The notes under the pieces were generated by a model. The model was not told the DNA's origin. It ran no database searches and worked only from the letters and a program-made list of their open reading frames with translations. 64,000 nucleotides of DNA, taken from contig JAHBVT010000001.1 of NCBI GenBank assembly GCA_019637355.1, forward strand, positions 2,511,192-2,575,191, given 5' to 3'. Source of the stretch: Gemmatimonadaceae bacterium (GTDB lineage Bacteria; Gemmatimonadota; Gemmatimonadetes; Gemmatimonadales; Gemmatimonadaceae). Of this stretch, positions 39,436 to 49,462 are shown in pieces (position 1 is the first letter of the stretch; each line of letters opens with the position of its first letter). The translations under genes were made by a program, and so were the position numbers.

Positions 39436-39927
39436 ATGTACTCTCGGTTCATACTACTAGCGTGCCTCATTTCGAGCCTCGGCTGTGCAACGAAGTATCA
39501 GCCGCAGGGCTTTGCTGGCGGTTACTCGGAGTTTCGGGTGGCGGACGATGCGTTCAGGGTGACATTCAACGGCAACGCATACTTGTCCGCCAGCACCGCC
39601 GCTGAATACGCACTTCTCCGAGCTGCCGAAGTCTCCCTAGAGAACGGATTCAACTACTTCGTCATCGTTCAGGAGGGAGCGGCAGTCAACCGGAGCTCCT
39701 ACACGACCCCGACTACCACTTCGACAACCGCAACCGTTGTCGGCAACACTGTGCAAGGTTCCTCGACCACCTACGGCGGGCAGACAACTACGTCCGAGAA
39801 GCACCGCGTTACTCTGACCCTACGCGGGCTCCGTGAGCGTCCTGAAGGGTTTTCTTATGACGCCAGCCTCGTTGCACAGTCTCTGCGTGAGAAGTATCGC
39901 CTCTCGCCGCGACAGGCATCCCCTTAG
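39436..39927 (+). CDS. CC0125/CC1285-family lipoprotein
   Basis: The protein of 163 residues has a lipobox (SSLGC, C17) followed by KYQPQGFAGGYSEFRVADDAFRVTFNGNAYLSASTAAEYALLRAAEVSLENGF, which is the signature of the CC0125/CC1285 lipoprotein family. A Thr/Ser-rich loop lies near residue 100. The function of the family is unknown. It ends 17 bases before attC13. Confidence 0.83.
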   Translation: MYSRFILLACLISSLGCATKYQPQGFAGGYSEFRVADDAFRVTFNGNAYLSASTAAEYALLRAAEVSLENGFNYFVIVQEGAAVNRSSYTTPTTTSTTATVVGNTVQGSSTTYGGQTTTSEKHRVTLTLRGLRERPEGFSYDASLVAQSLREKYRLSPRQASP

Positions 39928-39943
39928 CGCACTGGAACGAGCG

Positions 39944-40083
39944 GCATAACGAAGCTTGCTGCTGATGAACGCGGCGGCGGTACGCAGTTGTGGGGCGGCC
40001 GCTCTGTAGGGCATGGGACGGCCTAGCGGCCGCCCCACAACTGCATCTTATTGAAGCGTTCACAGCAGAAGCACACGTTATGC
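39944..40083 (+). repeat. attC13
   Basis: R'' GCATAAC to R' GTTATGC, long-arm type. It is the last attC before the 9.8-kb metal-resistance block. Confidence 0.92.
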
Positions 40084-40267
40084 CGACCGAGCACCGCTCG
40101 CAGTTCGCGTTTCGAACGAATCATACGCGACTACGCAAAGTCCGTGGCGGGCGACTCACGGACCATCACACGATTGCCACTCTTGCTCGACCGTCGCGCG
40201 TTCTGCCATCGACGGCTCACTGGGCAGGGCTAGCGCCACGGCCTCGGGTAACGTAGCTTACGGTTCG

Positions 40268-40684
40268 ATGCATCATTTTCGTCTCCGTAGTTTGCGCGGC
40301 CTTTCTGCGCTCGTGATCACCCTTTCCTTCGGTCTCCTCACGACCGAATCTATGCTTGCGGACGTCCACGACGGCGACGCGACGCACGAGGAGCTGACGC
40401 GAATCGAGGGTGCTGCGCGACACAACGCGACGCACGTTGCGCACGGAGATCGCGAGGGCGGCTCGATGAACCACGCGGACGATCATCCGGGCGAGCGTGC
40501 GCCTGATGACGCGGGACACGACCGGCACACGTGCCATCACGCGCACGTGCACAGCGGTTGGTTCCATAAGGACGAAGCGTTGAACGGCTGTGCCTCCGCA
40601 GAGCACGAATCGCCGATTGCGTTGCGAAAGCGTATTCCCGCGAGTTGGGACGCCCAACCGCAGCTCCGACCGCCCATCGGCTGA
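40268..40684 (+). CDS. Small exported histidine-rich protein of the metal efflux operon
   Basis: The protein has 138 residues with a signal peptide (GLSALVITLSFGLLTTESMLA) and a His/Asp-rich mature part (VHDGDATHEE; NHADDHPGERAPDDAGHDRHTCHHAHVHSGW). It probably binds divalent metal in the periplasm, like the CzcI-type proteins upstream of czcCBA. It is first in the block and lies about 210 bases before the outer-membrane channel gene. Confidence 0.75.
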   Translation: MHHFRLRSLRGLSALVITLSFGLLTTESMLADVHDGDATHEELTRIEGAARHNATHVAHGDREGGSMNHADDHPGERAPDDAGHDRHTCHHAHVHSGWFHKDEALNGCASAEHESPIALRKRIPASWDAQPQLRPPIG

Positions 40685-40898
40685 GTCTCCCGCGGCGCTG
40701 ACCCCCAGCCACGACGGCTGAGGCGTTCGAACTCGCGCTGCGTGCCCGCCATCGGCGGGCCCCAACAGATCTCGTCGGCCGACCCGTTCGACACCGCGCT
40801 CAGGCGCGATGGTGCCGCTCCGCATCGCGGAACGCGCGCCGTTGCGTCCGACGCACTCGAGCGTGGCGTGCGATGAGATCCTTCGGAGACTCACGCAC

Positions 40899-42281
40899 GT
40901 GTCCCGTGGAATCCCCTCGATCCCGTTCTTCTCAGCGTCTCTGACGCTGCTCTCCCTGCTTGGCGGAACGATCGTCACGCGGTCGGCGAACGCACAGTCC
41001 CCCGCGGCGTCGGCGCGCGCCGACACACTCGTCCTCGCCCTCGACGATATCCAACGGCTCGCTATCGGACGAAGTCCCACACTCCTCGGCGTTCGCCAGG
41101 AGACGGCGATCGCGCGCGGCGCGCTGCGCCAGACGCGCGTGCTGCGATCGAATCCCGAGCTGGCGGTACAGTCCGCCGGAGGAGCGCTCGGGAGCGCCGC
41201 CGACCAACTGCAGTTGACGGTGCTGCAGGAGATCGAGTTCGCAGGGCAGCGCGGCTTGCGTATCGATGCCGCGCGGATCGGGCTCGGGCGCACCGCGTTC
41301 GACGTGCAGGATGCGGCCCGCCTCACGATCGCCGAGGCGAGCGCCGGTTTCTATCGCGCGGTCGCCGCCGATCGTCGGCTCGAGGTAGCAGCGGAGGCAC
41401 TCGCGCTCGTGGAGCGATTGCTCGCCGCGGTGCGGATCCAGGTACGTGAAGGCGAGATCAGCCGACTCGAGGCGAATCTCGCCGAGATCGAGGCCGGACG
41501 CGCACGCGGCCGCGTGCTGAGCGCGCGCCGCGCCGCGGTGAGCGCCGAACTCGAGCTCCGTCTGCTCGTCGGGCTCGATGCCGACACACCGCTCCGCTTG
41601 GTGGCGGACTCGACCGCCGCGTTGCTCACGGACATCGACGCGCTGTCCGGCGACTCCCTCCTCGCGCTCGCGCTCGTCGGTCGTCCCGATCTCGCCGCGA
41701 CCGGAGAGGCGGTGCGGGAGGCGGAGACGCTGCGCGCACTCGGCCGGCGGGAGGCGTTCCCGAACTTGCGCATCGGCGTGGGAGGGAACCGGTCGCCGAA
41801 CGACGGCTCGGTGCAGTTCGGTCCTGCCTTCGGACTGACCCTTCCGTTCTTCAATCGGAACCAAGGACTCGGCGACCAGCGCCGCGCACTCGTGGACCAA
41901 GCGCAGTTCGCGCGTCGCTCAGCGCTGCTGCGTGTCGAGACCGATGTGACCGTCGCCGAGCGGGCGTATCGCGCCGCGGCGGAAGAGGCGCGGGTCTATG
42001 AGTTCGAGGTCCTCGCGCGGGCGCATGAGAACGCCGCGCTCCTCGAGACCGCGTATGGCGCGGGCAAGATCGACCTCTCGACCCTCCTCCTCCTCCGCAA
42101 CCAGCTGCTCGATGCCGAGTTCGGCTTCTGGGACGCTTGGCTCGCCCAGCGCGAGGCGCTCGTGCAACTCGATGCCGCGACCGGCCGGCTCACCCCGTCC
42201 GCCGCCTCACTCCAGCCCATCGATCCCGCGGCGATCCGCCGGCAGGACTCGACCACACCCATCGTCAGGAACACCCCGTGA
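40899..42281 (+). CDS. czcC: Outer-membrane efflux channel of the TolC family (CzcC-like)
   Basis: The protein is 460 residues from the GTG at 40899, chosen because GGAG lies 10 bases upstream and a signal peptide follows at once (SASLTLLSLLGGTIVTRSANAQ). An in-frame ATG at 40809 would add 30 residues. Two outer-membrane efflux repeats are visible with long helical stretches (EIEFAGQRGLRIDAARIGL; LPFFNRNQGLGDQRRALVDQAQ). It forms the exit duct of the CzcCBA tripartite pump. Its stop overlaps the czcB GTG (GTGA). Confidence 0.88.
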   Translation: MSRGIPSIPFFSASLTLLSLLGGTIVTRSANAQSPAASARADTLVLALDDIQRLAIGRSPTLLGVRQETAIARGALRQTRVLRSNPELAVQSAGGALGSAADQLQLTVLQEIEFAGQRGLRIDAARIGLGRTAFDVQDAARLTIAEASAGFYRAVAADRRLEVAAEALALVERLLAAVRIQVREGEISRLEANLAEIEAGRARGRVLSARRAAVSAELELRLLVGLDADTPLRLVADSTAALLTDIDALSGDSLLALALVGRPDLAATGEAVREAETLRALGRREAFPNLRIGVGGNRSPNDGSVQFGPAFGLTLPFFNRNQGLGDQRRALVDQAQFARRSALLRVETDVTVAERAYRAAAEEARVYEFEVLARAHENAALLETAYGAGKIDLSTLLLLRNQLLDAEFGFWDAWLAQREALVQLDAATGRLTPSAASLQPIDPAAIRRQDSTTPIVRNTP

Positions 42282-43465
42282 CCCAGCGTCTCAACCTCCA
42301 GCGACCGCGGCCGGTCGTGCTGCTCTTCGCCCTCGTCGTCGGCGTTGTCTCCCTTGCGTGCGGCGGTGGCGAGGCCACCGCGGACAGCGCGGCACCACTC
42401 GCGGCGGACTCGACGGCCGAGTCCGACGTGGTCGTACTCGACACGACGTCCATCCGACTAGGCGGCATTCGCGTCGCCGTCGTGGATTCGATCACCACGA
42501 GCGGCCTCCAGGTCACTGGCGCCATCACGTATGATGCCAACCGCGTGAGCCACGTCGGCTCGCGTACCGAAGCGCGCGTGCTGGCGGTGCGCGCCGACCT
42601 CGGCGCGCGCGTCGGTGGCGACGCGGTGCTCGCGATGCTCGAGAGCGCGGACGTCGGACAGTTGCGCGCCGAGGAGCGCCAGGGCGAGGAGTTGGTCGCG
42701 ATCGCAAAGGAGAACTTCGCGCGCGAACAGCGTCTCGAGTCCCAAGGCATCTCGAGCCGGAAGGAGTTGCTGCTCGCTGAAGCCGAGCTGCGTCGCAGCG
42801 AGGCGGCGCTTCGCAGCACGGAGGAACGGCTGGCCGTGCTCGGCGCTGCGCACGATCACGGGGCGGGAGCCGCCTACAGTCTGGTCGCGCCCTTCGCGGG
42901 CACCGTCGTCGCGCGCAACGTCAGTCTCGGTGAGGTCGTCGGGCCGACCGACGTGTTGTTCACGGTGGCCGATCTGTCCGTGGTCTGGATCGAACTCGAC
43001 ATTTTCGAGCGGGACTTCGCGCGTGTGCGCGCGGGGCAGTCGGTCGTCGTGACCGTGAGCGCATACCCCGGGCGGCGCTTCATCGGGCGCCTCGCGTATG
43101 TGGGCGAGGTGTTGGACGAGACCAAGCGCACGGTGCGTGCGCGTGTGGAGATCCCGAACGGGAACGCCGCGCTCAAGCCGGGGATGTTCGCGACCGCGAG
43201 CATCCAGGTGGGCGGGGGTGGTCCCGCGATGCCCGTGGTGCCGCAAGCCGCGGTCCAGGAAGTGGAGGGACGCCAAGTGGTGTTCGTGCCCGGCGACGCG
43301 CCGGGTGAGTTCCGGCCCGTACCGGTCGTCGTGGGCGAGACGGTGGACGGGGATCGCGTGATCATCCTCAGTGGTCTGCGACCGGGAAGTCGCGTGGTCA
43401 TCGCTGGCGCGTTCGCGCTTCGGTCCGAACTCGCCAAGGGCGAGATCGGCGAGCACGGCCACTGA
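42278..43465 (+). CDS. czcB: Periplasmic adaptor of RND metal efflux pump (CzcB-like)
   Basis: This 395-residue membrane fusion protein starts at the GTG 42278 and has a lipobox-like VVSLAC. It shows the biotinyl-lipoyl-like hairpin (VGSRTEARVLAVRADLGARVGGDAVLAML), a helical hairpin (ERQGEELVAIAKENFAREQRLESQGISSRKELLLAEAEL) and beta-barrel segments (WIELDIFERDFARVRAGQSVVVTV). It joins the inner-membrane CzcA to the CzcC channel. Confidence 0.92.
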   Translation: MTQRLNLQRPRPVVLLFALVVGVVSLACGGGEATADSAAPLAADSTAESDVVVLDTTSIRLGGIRVAVVDSITTSGLQVTGAITYDANRVSHVGSRTEARVLAVRADLGARVGGDAVLAMLESADVGQLRAEERQGEELVAIAKENFAREQRLESQGISSRKELLLAEAELRRSEAALRSTEERLAVLGAAHDHGAGAAYSLVAPFAGTVVARNVSLGEVVGPTDVLFTVADLSVVWIELDIFERDFARVRAGQSVVVTVSAYPGRRFIGRLAYVGEVLDETKRTVRARVEIPNGNAALKPGMFATASIQVGGGGPAMPVVPQAAVQEVEGRQVVFVPGDAPGEFRPVPVVVGETVDGDRVIILSGLRPGSRVVIAGAFALRSELAKGEIGEHGH

Positions 43466-43482
43466 CCGCCAGAGGATCCCTC

Positions 43483-46400
43483 ATGCGCTCCCTCATCGGC
43501 TTCGTCCTGAATCAACGCCTCCTCGTGCTCGCGATGACCTTGCTGCTGGTCGGCGTGGGTATCTGGAGCGCGTTGGCGCTCCCGATCGACGCGGTACCGG
43601 ACGTGACCAACGTCCAAGTCCAGATCAATACCAACGCGGCCGCACTGCCGCCGTCGGAGGTGGAGCGTCAGGTGACGCTCCCGGTCGAGCTCGCGATGTT
43701 CGGTCTCCCCGACCTCGAGGAGATTCGATCGATCTCCAAGTTCGGGCTCTCGCAGGTCACGGTCGTGTTCGCCGAGGGCACCGACATCTACTTCGCGCGA
43801 CAGCAGGTGCAGGAGCGACTGCAACTGGCGCGCGAGGAGATCCCACCGGGATACGGCACGCCCGAGATGGGGCCCATCTCGACCGGGCTCGGCGAGATCT
43901 TCCAGTACACCGTCTCGGCGGACTCGGGCACCGGCATCGACGCCACTGAGCTGCGCACGCTGCAGGACTGGGTCGTCGCGCCGCAGTTGCGCGCCGTGTC
44001 CGGCGTGGCGGAGGTGAACGCGTTCGGTGGGTTCGAGAAGCAATATCAGGTGTTGGTGCGGCCGGAGGCGCTCGTGCAGTACGACCTCACGCTGCCGCAA
44101 GTGCTTGAAGCGATCGCCGCGAACAACCAGAACGCGGGCGGCGGCTACATCACGCGCGGTGCCGAGCAGCTCGTCATCCGCGGCGTGGGCCAGGTGCAGG
44201 ACCTCGACCAGATCCGCAACATCGTGGTCGCGAGCCGAGGCGGCACACCGGTGCGGGTGGGCGACCTCGCGGAGGTGGTGATCGGGTCGACCATCCGCCA
44301 GGGCGCGGTCACCAAGGACGGGACCGGGGAGGTCGTCACCGGCATCGTGATGATGCGGATGGGCGAGAACTCGCGCACGGTCGTCAACGCGGTCAAGGAG
44401 AAGTTCGCGGTCGCGGCACGCGCGTTGCCGCCCGGCGTTCGCCTCGAGCCCTTCTACGATCGCACGGACCTGATCGGCCGCACGATCGGGACGGTCGAGA
44501 AGAACCTCGTCGAAGGGGCGATCCTCGTCATCGTGGTGCTCTTCGTCCTGCTCGGGAACTTCCGCGCGGCGCTCATCGTCGCGGCGGCCATCCCGCTCTC
44601 GATGTTCTTCGCCCTCAGCGCGATGGTGCAGGCGGGGATCGCCGGCAGTCTGATGAGCCTCGGTGCGATCGACTTCGGACTCGTCGTCGACGGATCGGTC
44701 GTGATGGTCGAGAACGCGATGCGTCGACTCGGCCATCGCAAGCCGGACGAGAACTTCCTCCACACGGTACTCGAATCGTGCGCCGAGGTAGGCCGGCCGA
44801 TCCTCTTCGGCATCGGGATCATCATCGTGGTCTATCTGCCGATCCTCACGCTGCAGGGCATCGAAGGCAAGATGTTCCGGCCGATGGCGCTGACCGTGGT
44901 GTTCGCGCTGGTCGGATCGCTATTGCTCACGTTCCTGCTCACGCCGGTGCTGATCTCGATCTTCCTCAAGGGCAAGGTGACCGAGGAGGACGTCTGGCTG
45001 GTCAAGCGCGCGAAGGCCATCTATCGACCGGCGCTCGAATGGACACTCGCCAACACGCGGCGGGTGCTCATCGGGTCGGGCGCGGCGGTCGTGCTCGCGC
45101 TCGCCGCGGTGCCGTTCCTCGGTTCCGAGTTCATCCCGCGACTGGACGAAGGGTCGTTCGCCCTGCAAGTGCTGCGCCTGCCAAGCATATCGCTCGAGGA
45201 GTCGGTCCGGCAGACGACGCAGTTGGAGGCGATCCTGCTCGAGGAGTTCCCCGACGAGGTGATCGACGTGGTCGCCAAGACGGGCCGCGCGGAGATCGCG
45301 ACCGACCCGATGGGCGTGAACATCAGCGACATCCTCGTGCGGCTCGCGCCGCCGGAACAGTGGACGAAGGCGACCGACAAGGGCGAACTCGAAGCCGTGA
45401 TGACCGAGGCGCTCGCGCGGATCCCTGGCTTGGTGGTGAGCTTCAGCCAGCCGATCGAGCTGCGCGTGAACGAACTCATCGCCGGGGTGCGGAGCGACCT
45501 CGCGATCAAGATCTACGGCGATGATCTCGGCCAGCTCAGCACGACCGCGGAGCAGATCGTCGCGGCGGTGGCCGGGCTGCCCGGCGCCACCGGGTTCAAG
45601 GCGCAGCAACTCGAGGGGCTGCCGCAACTGCAGATCGCGGTCCTTCCGGAGCAGCTCGCGCGCTACGGCATCAACTCCGCCGATGTGATGCAGGTGGTCG
45701 AGGCGCTCGGGGGTGTGCAGGTGTCGCAGGTGCTCGAGGGGCAGCGACGGTTCGCGCTGACCGTGCGCTTCCCTGCGTCGGTGCGCGCGAACGCTGCGTC
45801 GATCAGTCGCATCCTGGTGAGTGCCCCGAACGGGGAACGCGTGCCCCTCGGGACGCTGGCCAAGGTGGAGGAGGTCGGCGGGCCCGCCGAGGTGAGTCAC
45901 GAGAACGGGTCGCGATTGGTGATCGTGGAGGGGAACGTCCGTGGGCGCGACATCGGCAGTTTCGTGGCCGATGTGCGTGCGCTGTTCGACAATGGCACGA
46001 TCACCCTCCCTCCCGGCTACCGGCCCGAGTTCGGCGGTCAGTTCGAGAATCTGGAGCGCGCGAGCAAGCGCCTCTTGCTCGTGGTGCCGATCTCGCTTCT
46101 GCTGATCTTCCTGCTGCTCTTCGCGACCTTCAACTCCTTGCGACAGGCGGCACTCGTGTTCACCGGCATCCCGTTGGCGACCGTCGGCGGCGTGCTCGCG
46201 CTCTTCGCGCGCGGGATGCCATTCAGCATCTCGGCGGGCGTCGGGTTCATCGCGCTGTTCGGCATCGCAGTGCTGAACGGGGTGGTGATGGTCTCCTACA
46301 TCAATGAACTGCGCCAGCACGGCCGTCCGCTCGACGAGGCCGTGCGCGAGGGCGGGATGACCAGGCTGCGTCCCGTGCTCATGACCGCGCTGGTCGCGAG

Positions 46401-46566
46401 TCTTGGCTTCCTGCCCATGGCGCTCTCGAGCAGCGCTGGCGCGGAGGTGCAGCGGCCGCTCGCGACGGTGGTCATCGGCGGACTCATCACCGCCACGCTG
46501 CTCACGCTGCTCGTGCTGCCCCTCTTGTATCTCCTTTTCGAACGTCGACCGGAGACTGCCCCATGA
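43483..46566 (+). CDS. czcA: Heavy-metal RND efflux pump (CzcA/HME family)
   Basis: The 1027-residue proton-driven pump carries the HME-RND features: N-terminal IGFVLNQRLLVLAMTLLLVG, ALPIDAVPDVTNVQVQINT, SKFGLSQVTVVFAEGTDIYFARQ, and helix 4 LMSLGAIDFGLVVDGSVVMVENAMRRL with its acidic proton-relay residues. Two large periplasmic loops and 12 transmembrane helices fit the family length. Substrate is probably Co, Zn or Cd, but this cannot be fixed by eye. Its stop overlaps the next start (ATGA). Confidence 0.96.
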   Translation: MRSLIGFVLNQRLLVLAMTLLLVGVGIWSALALPIDAVPDVTNVQVQINTNAAALPPSEVERQVTLPVELAMFGLPDLEEIRSISKFGLSQVTVVFAEGTDIYFARQQVQERLQLAREEIPPGYGTPEMGPISTGLGEIFQYTVSADSGTGIDATELRTLQDWVVAPQLRAVSGVAEVNAFGGFEKQYQVLVRPEALVQYDLTLPQVLEAIAANNQNAGGGYITRGAEQLVIRGVGQVQDLDQIRNIVVASRGGTPVRVGDLAEVVIGSTIRQGAVTKDGTGEVVTGIVMMRMGENSRTVVNAVKEKFAVAARALPPGVRLEPFYDRTDLIGRTIGTVEKNLVEGAILVIVVLFVLLGNFRAALIVAAAIPLSMFFALSAMVQAGIAGSLMSLGAIDFGLVVDGSVVMVENAMRRLGHRKPDENFLHTVLESCAEVGRPILFGIGIIIVVYLPILTLQGIEGKMFRPMALTVVFALVGSLLLTFLLTPVLISIFLKGKVTEEDVWLVKRAKAIYRPALEWTLANTRRVLIGSGAAVVLALAAVPFLGSEFIPRLDEGSFALQVLRLPSISLEESVRQTTQLEAILLEEFPDEVIDVVAKTGRAEIATDPMGVNISDILVRLAPPEQWTKATDKGELEAVMTEALARIPGLVVSFSQPIELRVNELIAGVRSDLAIKIYGDDLGQLSTTAEQIVAAVAGLPGATGFKAQQLEGLPQLQIAVLPEQLARYGINSADVMQVVEALGGVQVSQVLEGQRRFALTVRFPASVRANAASISRILVSAPNGERVPLGTLAKVEEVGGPAEVSHENGSRLVIVEGNVRGRDIGSFVADVRALFDNGTITLPPGYRPEFGGQFENLERASKRLLLVVPISLLLIFLLLFATFNSLRQAALVFTGIPLATVGGVLALFARGMPFSISAGVGFIALFGIAVLNGVVMVSYINELRQHGRPLDEAVREGGMTRLRPVLMTALVASLGFLPMALSSSAGAEVQRPLATVVIGGLITATLLTLLVLPLLYLLFERRPETAP

Positions 46567-46898
46567 AGATGGTGATCGCATACATCCAACCGTTTATGTC
46601 CGATGCGGTGGAGGCAGCGCTGCATCGCATCGGCGAGCTCTCGGGCGCCACGTTCACGGACGTCCGCGGCTTCGGACGCGGCGGTCACGCCGACGCGCCG
46701 GCGTCCGAGGGCGTGCTCGGTACGGTGCCCAAGGTGCGCGTGGAGGTGGTCGTGCCCGCTGCGCTCGAGGACGAGGTGGTGCGCGCGATCGAGCACGCCG
46801 CGCGCACGGGCAATCGCGGCGATGGGAAGGTCGTCGTGGTCGCGGTGTCGCGCGCGCTGCGGATCGCGACGGGCGATGAGGGCGAGACCGCGGTCTGA
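46563..46898 (+). CDS. PII-like signalling protein linked to metal efflux
   Basis: At 111 residues it has the ferredoxin-like fold of PII proteins (MKMVIAYIQPFMSDAVEAALHRI; GATFTDVRGFGRGGHADAP as T-loop region; VRVEVVVPAALEDEVVRAIEHAAR; GDGKVVVVAVSRALRIATGDEGE). It lacks the uridylylated tyrosine of GlnB. It overlaps czcA by 4 bases, so it is co-translated with the pump and may tune pump activity, as has been proposed for PII-like proteins next to RND genes. Confidence 0.85.
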   Translation: MKMVIAYIQPFMSDAVEAALHRIGELSGATFTDVRGFGRGGHADAPASEGVLGTVPKVRVEVVVPAALEDEVVRAIEHAARTGNRGDGKVVVVAVSRALRIATGDEGETAV

Positions 46899-46972
46899 AG
46901 GAGCTGAACCACCCGGCGACACGCTCGAGCACCCTCGCGCCGGGTCAACCTGTTGGATACTCCGGAGTCACG

Positions 46973-49462
46973 ATGCGACGTGCTGCGCGGCTCGACCTGC
47001 CCCTGCTGCTCCCCGAAGTGAAGGACCTCCGCGACGCGTGCGTGGCGCGACTCATGCGATTGCTTGAACGCCAAGAGGGCGTCGAGAGCGTGCACGTGGT
47101 CGAGGCGAGTGCGGAGCCGGACGGTGAGCCGCCGCACGCGGACGGCGCGACCCGGACGGCGCCGTCAGGGCCGCAGCTCTGCCTGCACTACGATCCCGAC
47201 CGACTCACGCTGACCCAAGTTGAAGCGTTTGCCCACGCGGCCGGTGCGGGGGTGACCGATCGATTCGCGCATATGGTCATCCCGTTCCGTGCGGTCGGCG
47301 CGGAGGATGAGGGGCGACGCATCGAGGACGCGCTCCGTGAACTTCGCGGCGTGAGCGCGGCCGTCGTCAACTTCGCTGGCCAGGTCGTGCGCGTGGAGTT
47401 CGACCGCCGACGCGTCGATCGGGCGCTGATCGAGGCGCGACTGCGCGAGGTCGGCGCAGTGCCGGTCGCGGAGACCGTGGGACAGGAAGGCGCTCCGGCG
47501 TCCGCGGCGGCCGTAGAGGCGGGGGCGAGCGCGGGGGTGACGAGTCCTGCTGCTCCGATGTCGAAGAGTTGGTCTGCCCGCAACCGCACGCTCGCGTGGA
47601 GCATCAGCTCGGGCGCGCTGCTCGTCGTCGGCTGGGCCTTGGGACGATTCACCGAGGCGCCTTCGGCGCTCGCGCTCGCGTCCTTCGCCGCGGCGTACTT
47701 CTTCGGCGCGCGCGACCTCGTGGGCCACTTCATCGCCGACCTGCGTCGGGGGAAGTTCCGCTTCAACATCGACCTGCTCATGGTGGTCGCGGCGGCCGGA
47801 GCGGCTGTGCTCGACGCCTGGCTCGAAGGGGCGTTGCTGCTCTTCCTCTTTAGTCTCGGTCACTCGCTCGAGAAGTACGCGCTCGGCCGAGCACGCCGCG
47901 CCATCGCCGCGTTGGCCGAGCTCGCCCCACAGTCGGCGACGGTGATCCGCGATGGGAAGGAATTGTCGGTGCCCATCAGCGAGGTGGTCCGCGGCGACCG
48001 CGTGGTCATCAAGCCCGCCGAGCGCATCCCGGTGGACGGGGCGGTGCGTGAGGGAAACTCGGCGGTGAATCAGGCGCCGATCACCGGCGAGAGCGTGCCG
48101 GTCGACAAGGCACCGGGCAAGCCGGTGTTCGCCGGAACGGTGAACGGCGAAGGGGCGCTCGTCGTCGAGGTCACCGCCGCGATCGGTGACCGGACACTCG
48201 ACCGCGTCATCAAGCTGGTCTCGGAGGCGCAGACACAGAAGGCGCCGACGCAGCGGTTCACGGACCGCTTCGCGCGGATCTTCGTGCCGATCGTACTCGT
48301 CGCCGATGTGTTGCTGATCGCCATCCCGCCACTGCTCGGCGTCTGGACGCTCGAGGAGTCGTTCTACCGCGCCATGGCGCTGCTCGTCGCGGCCTCGCCC
48401 TGCGCGCTCGCGCTCGGCACACCGGCCGCCGTGCTCTCGGGCATCGCGCAGGCGGCGCGAAAGGGTGTGCTGATCAAGGGTGGAGCGCACCTGGAGTCGC
48501 TCGGCGCGATCACGGTGCTGGCACTGGACAAGACCGGGACGATCACGGTCGGGGAGCCGTCGGTCACGGACCTGCGGCCGACGACCGGTGTGAGCACCGA
48601 CGCCTTGCTCGCGACGGCGGCTGCAGTCGAGCAGCGCTCGCAGCATCCACTCGCGCACGCGATCATCGGTGCGGCCACGAGCGCCGGCGTCGCGGTGCCG
48701 GCAGCTCGTGATCTCGAGTCGGTGACGGGGCGCGGGATCCGTTCGACGATCGCCGGCGTGCGCGTGGAAGTGGGGCGACTGCTGATGTTCGAGGAGCGTG
48801 GCGCGGCGGTGCCGGCGGCGGTGCGCACCGAGGTCGAGGAGTTGGAGAGGGCGGGGCGCAGCACCGTGGCGGTGCTTCGCGGTGACGAGTGGCTCGGCGT
48901 GATCGGCATCGCCGACGAGCCGCGTGCCGATGTACGGCAGACGCTCGACCGGTTGCGTGCGACGGGGATCCGTCGGATCGTGATGCTCACGGGCGACAAC
49001 GCCGGCGTGGGCAACGCGGTGGGGATGGAGGTGGGCGTGGACGATGTGCGCGCGGGGCTCCTCCCCGAGGACAAGGTCGCGGCGATCAAGGAACTCGAAC
49101 GCGAGGGGCGCGTGGCGATGGTCGGCGACGGCGTCAATGATGCCCCGGCGCTCGCGCATGCGACAGTCGGAATCGCAATGGGCGGCGCGGGGACCGCGGC
49201 GGCGCTCGAGACGGCGGACGTGGCGCTCATGGGCGACGATCTCGGCCGTTTGCCGTTCGCGATCGGACTCAGTCGACAGGCGCGTGCGATCATCCGGCAG
49301 AACCTGATCGTGTCGCTCGCCGTGATCGCGTTGTTGATCGTGGCCACGACGACCGGAGTGATCGGGATCGGTCCGGCGGTCGTGGTGCATGAGGGGAGCA
49401 CTCTAGTGGTGGTTGGAAACGCGCTGCGGCTTCTGGTGTATCGGCACGCCAGTACGGGCTGA
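46973..49462 (+). CDS. P1B-type heavy-metal-translocating ATPase
   Basis: The protein of 829 residues has two degenerate N-terminal metal-associated domains without CXXC, then eight membrane segments. Catalytic motifs are complete: PITGES in the actuator, SPC in helix 6 (VAASPCALALGTPAAV), DKTGTIT phosphorylation site, SQHPLAH nucleotide-binding HP and VGDGVNDAPAL. The SPC motif occurs in P1B-4-type (Co/Zn) pumps, whereas Cu and many Zn/Cd pumps use CPX. It closes the metal block and probably moves the same metals from cytoplasm to periplasm for CzcCBA. Confidence 0.93.
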   Translation: MRRAARLDLPLLLPEVKDLRDACVARLMRLLERQEGVESVHVVEASAEPDGEPPHADGATRTAPSGPQLCLHYDPDRLTLTQVEAFAHAAGAGVTDRFAHMVIPFRAVGAEDEGRRIEDALRELRGVSAAVVNFAGQVVRVEFDRRRVDRALIEARLREVGAVPVAETVGQEGAPASAAAVEAGASAGVTSPAAPMSKSWSARNRTLAWSISSGALLVVGWALGRFTEAPSALALASFAAAYFFGARDLVGHFIADLRRGKFRFNIDLLMVVAAAGAAVLDAWLEGALLLFLFSLGHSLEKYALGRARRAIAALAELAPQSATVIRDGKELSVPISEVVRGDRVVIKPAERIPVDGAVREGNSAVNQAPITGESVPVDKAPGKPVFAGTVNGEGALVVEVTAAIGDRTLDRVIKLVSEAQTQKAPTQRFTDRFARIFVPIVLVADVLLIAIPPLLGVWTLEESFYRAMALLVAASPCALALGTPAAVLSGIAQAARKGVLIKGGAHLESLGAITVLALDKTGTITVGEPSVTDLRPTTGVSTDALLATAAAVEQRSQHPLAHAIIGAATSAGVAVPAARDLESVTGRGIRSTIAGVRVEVGRLLMFEERGAAVPAAVRTEVEELERAGRSTVAVLRGDEWLGVIGIADEPRADVRQTLDRLRATGIRRIVMLTGDNAGVGNAVGMEVGVDDVRAGLLPEDKVAAIKELEREGRVAMVGDGVNDAPALAHATVGIAMGGAGTAAALETADVALMGDDLGRLPFAIGLSRQARAIIRQNLIVSLAVIALLIVATTTGVIGIGPAVVVHEGSTLVVVGNALRLLVYRHASTG

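Noticed and set aside
40246-40264. Degenerate attC left end (GGTAACGTAGCTTACGG) before the metal operon
   Set aside because: Only about 11 of 17 bases agree with real sites, and no central arm or right-hand box follows.
43000-49400. Long open frames antisense to czcA and the P1B ATPase
   Set aside because: High GC keeps antisense frames open. The translations are Arg/His/Asp-rich shadows, while the sense frames have complete family motifs.
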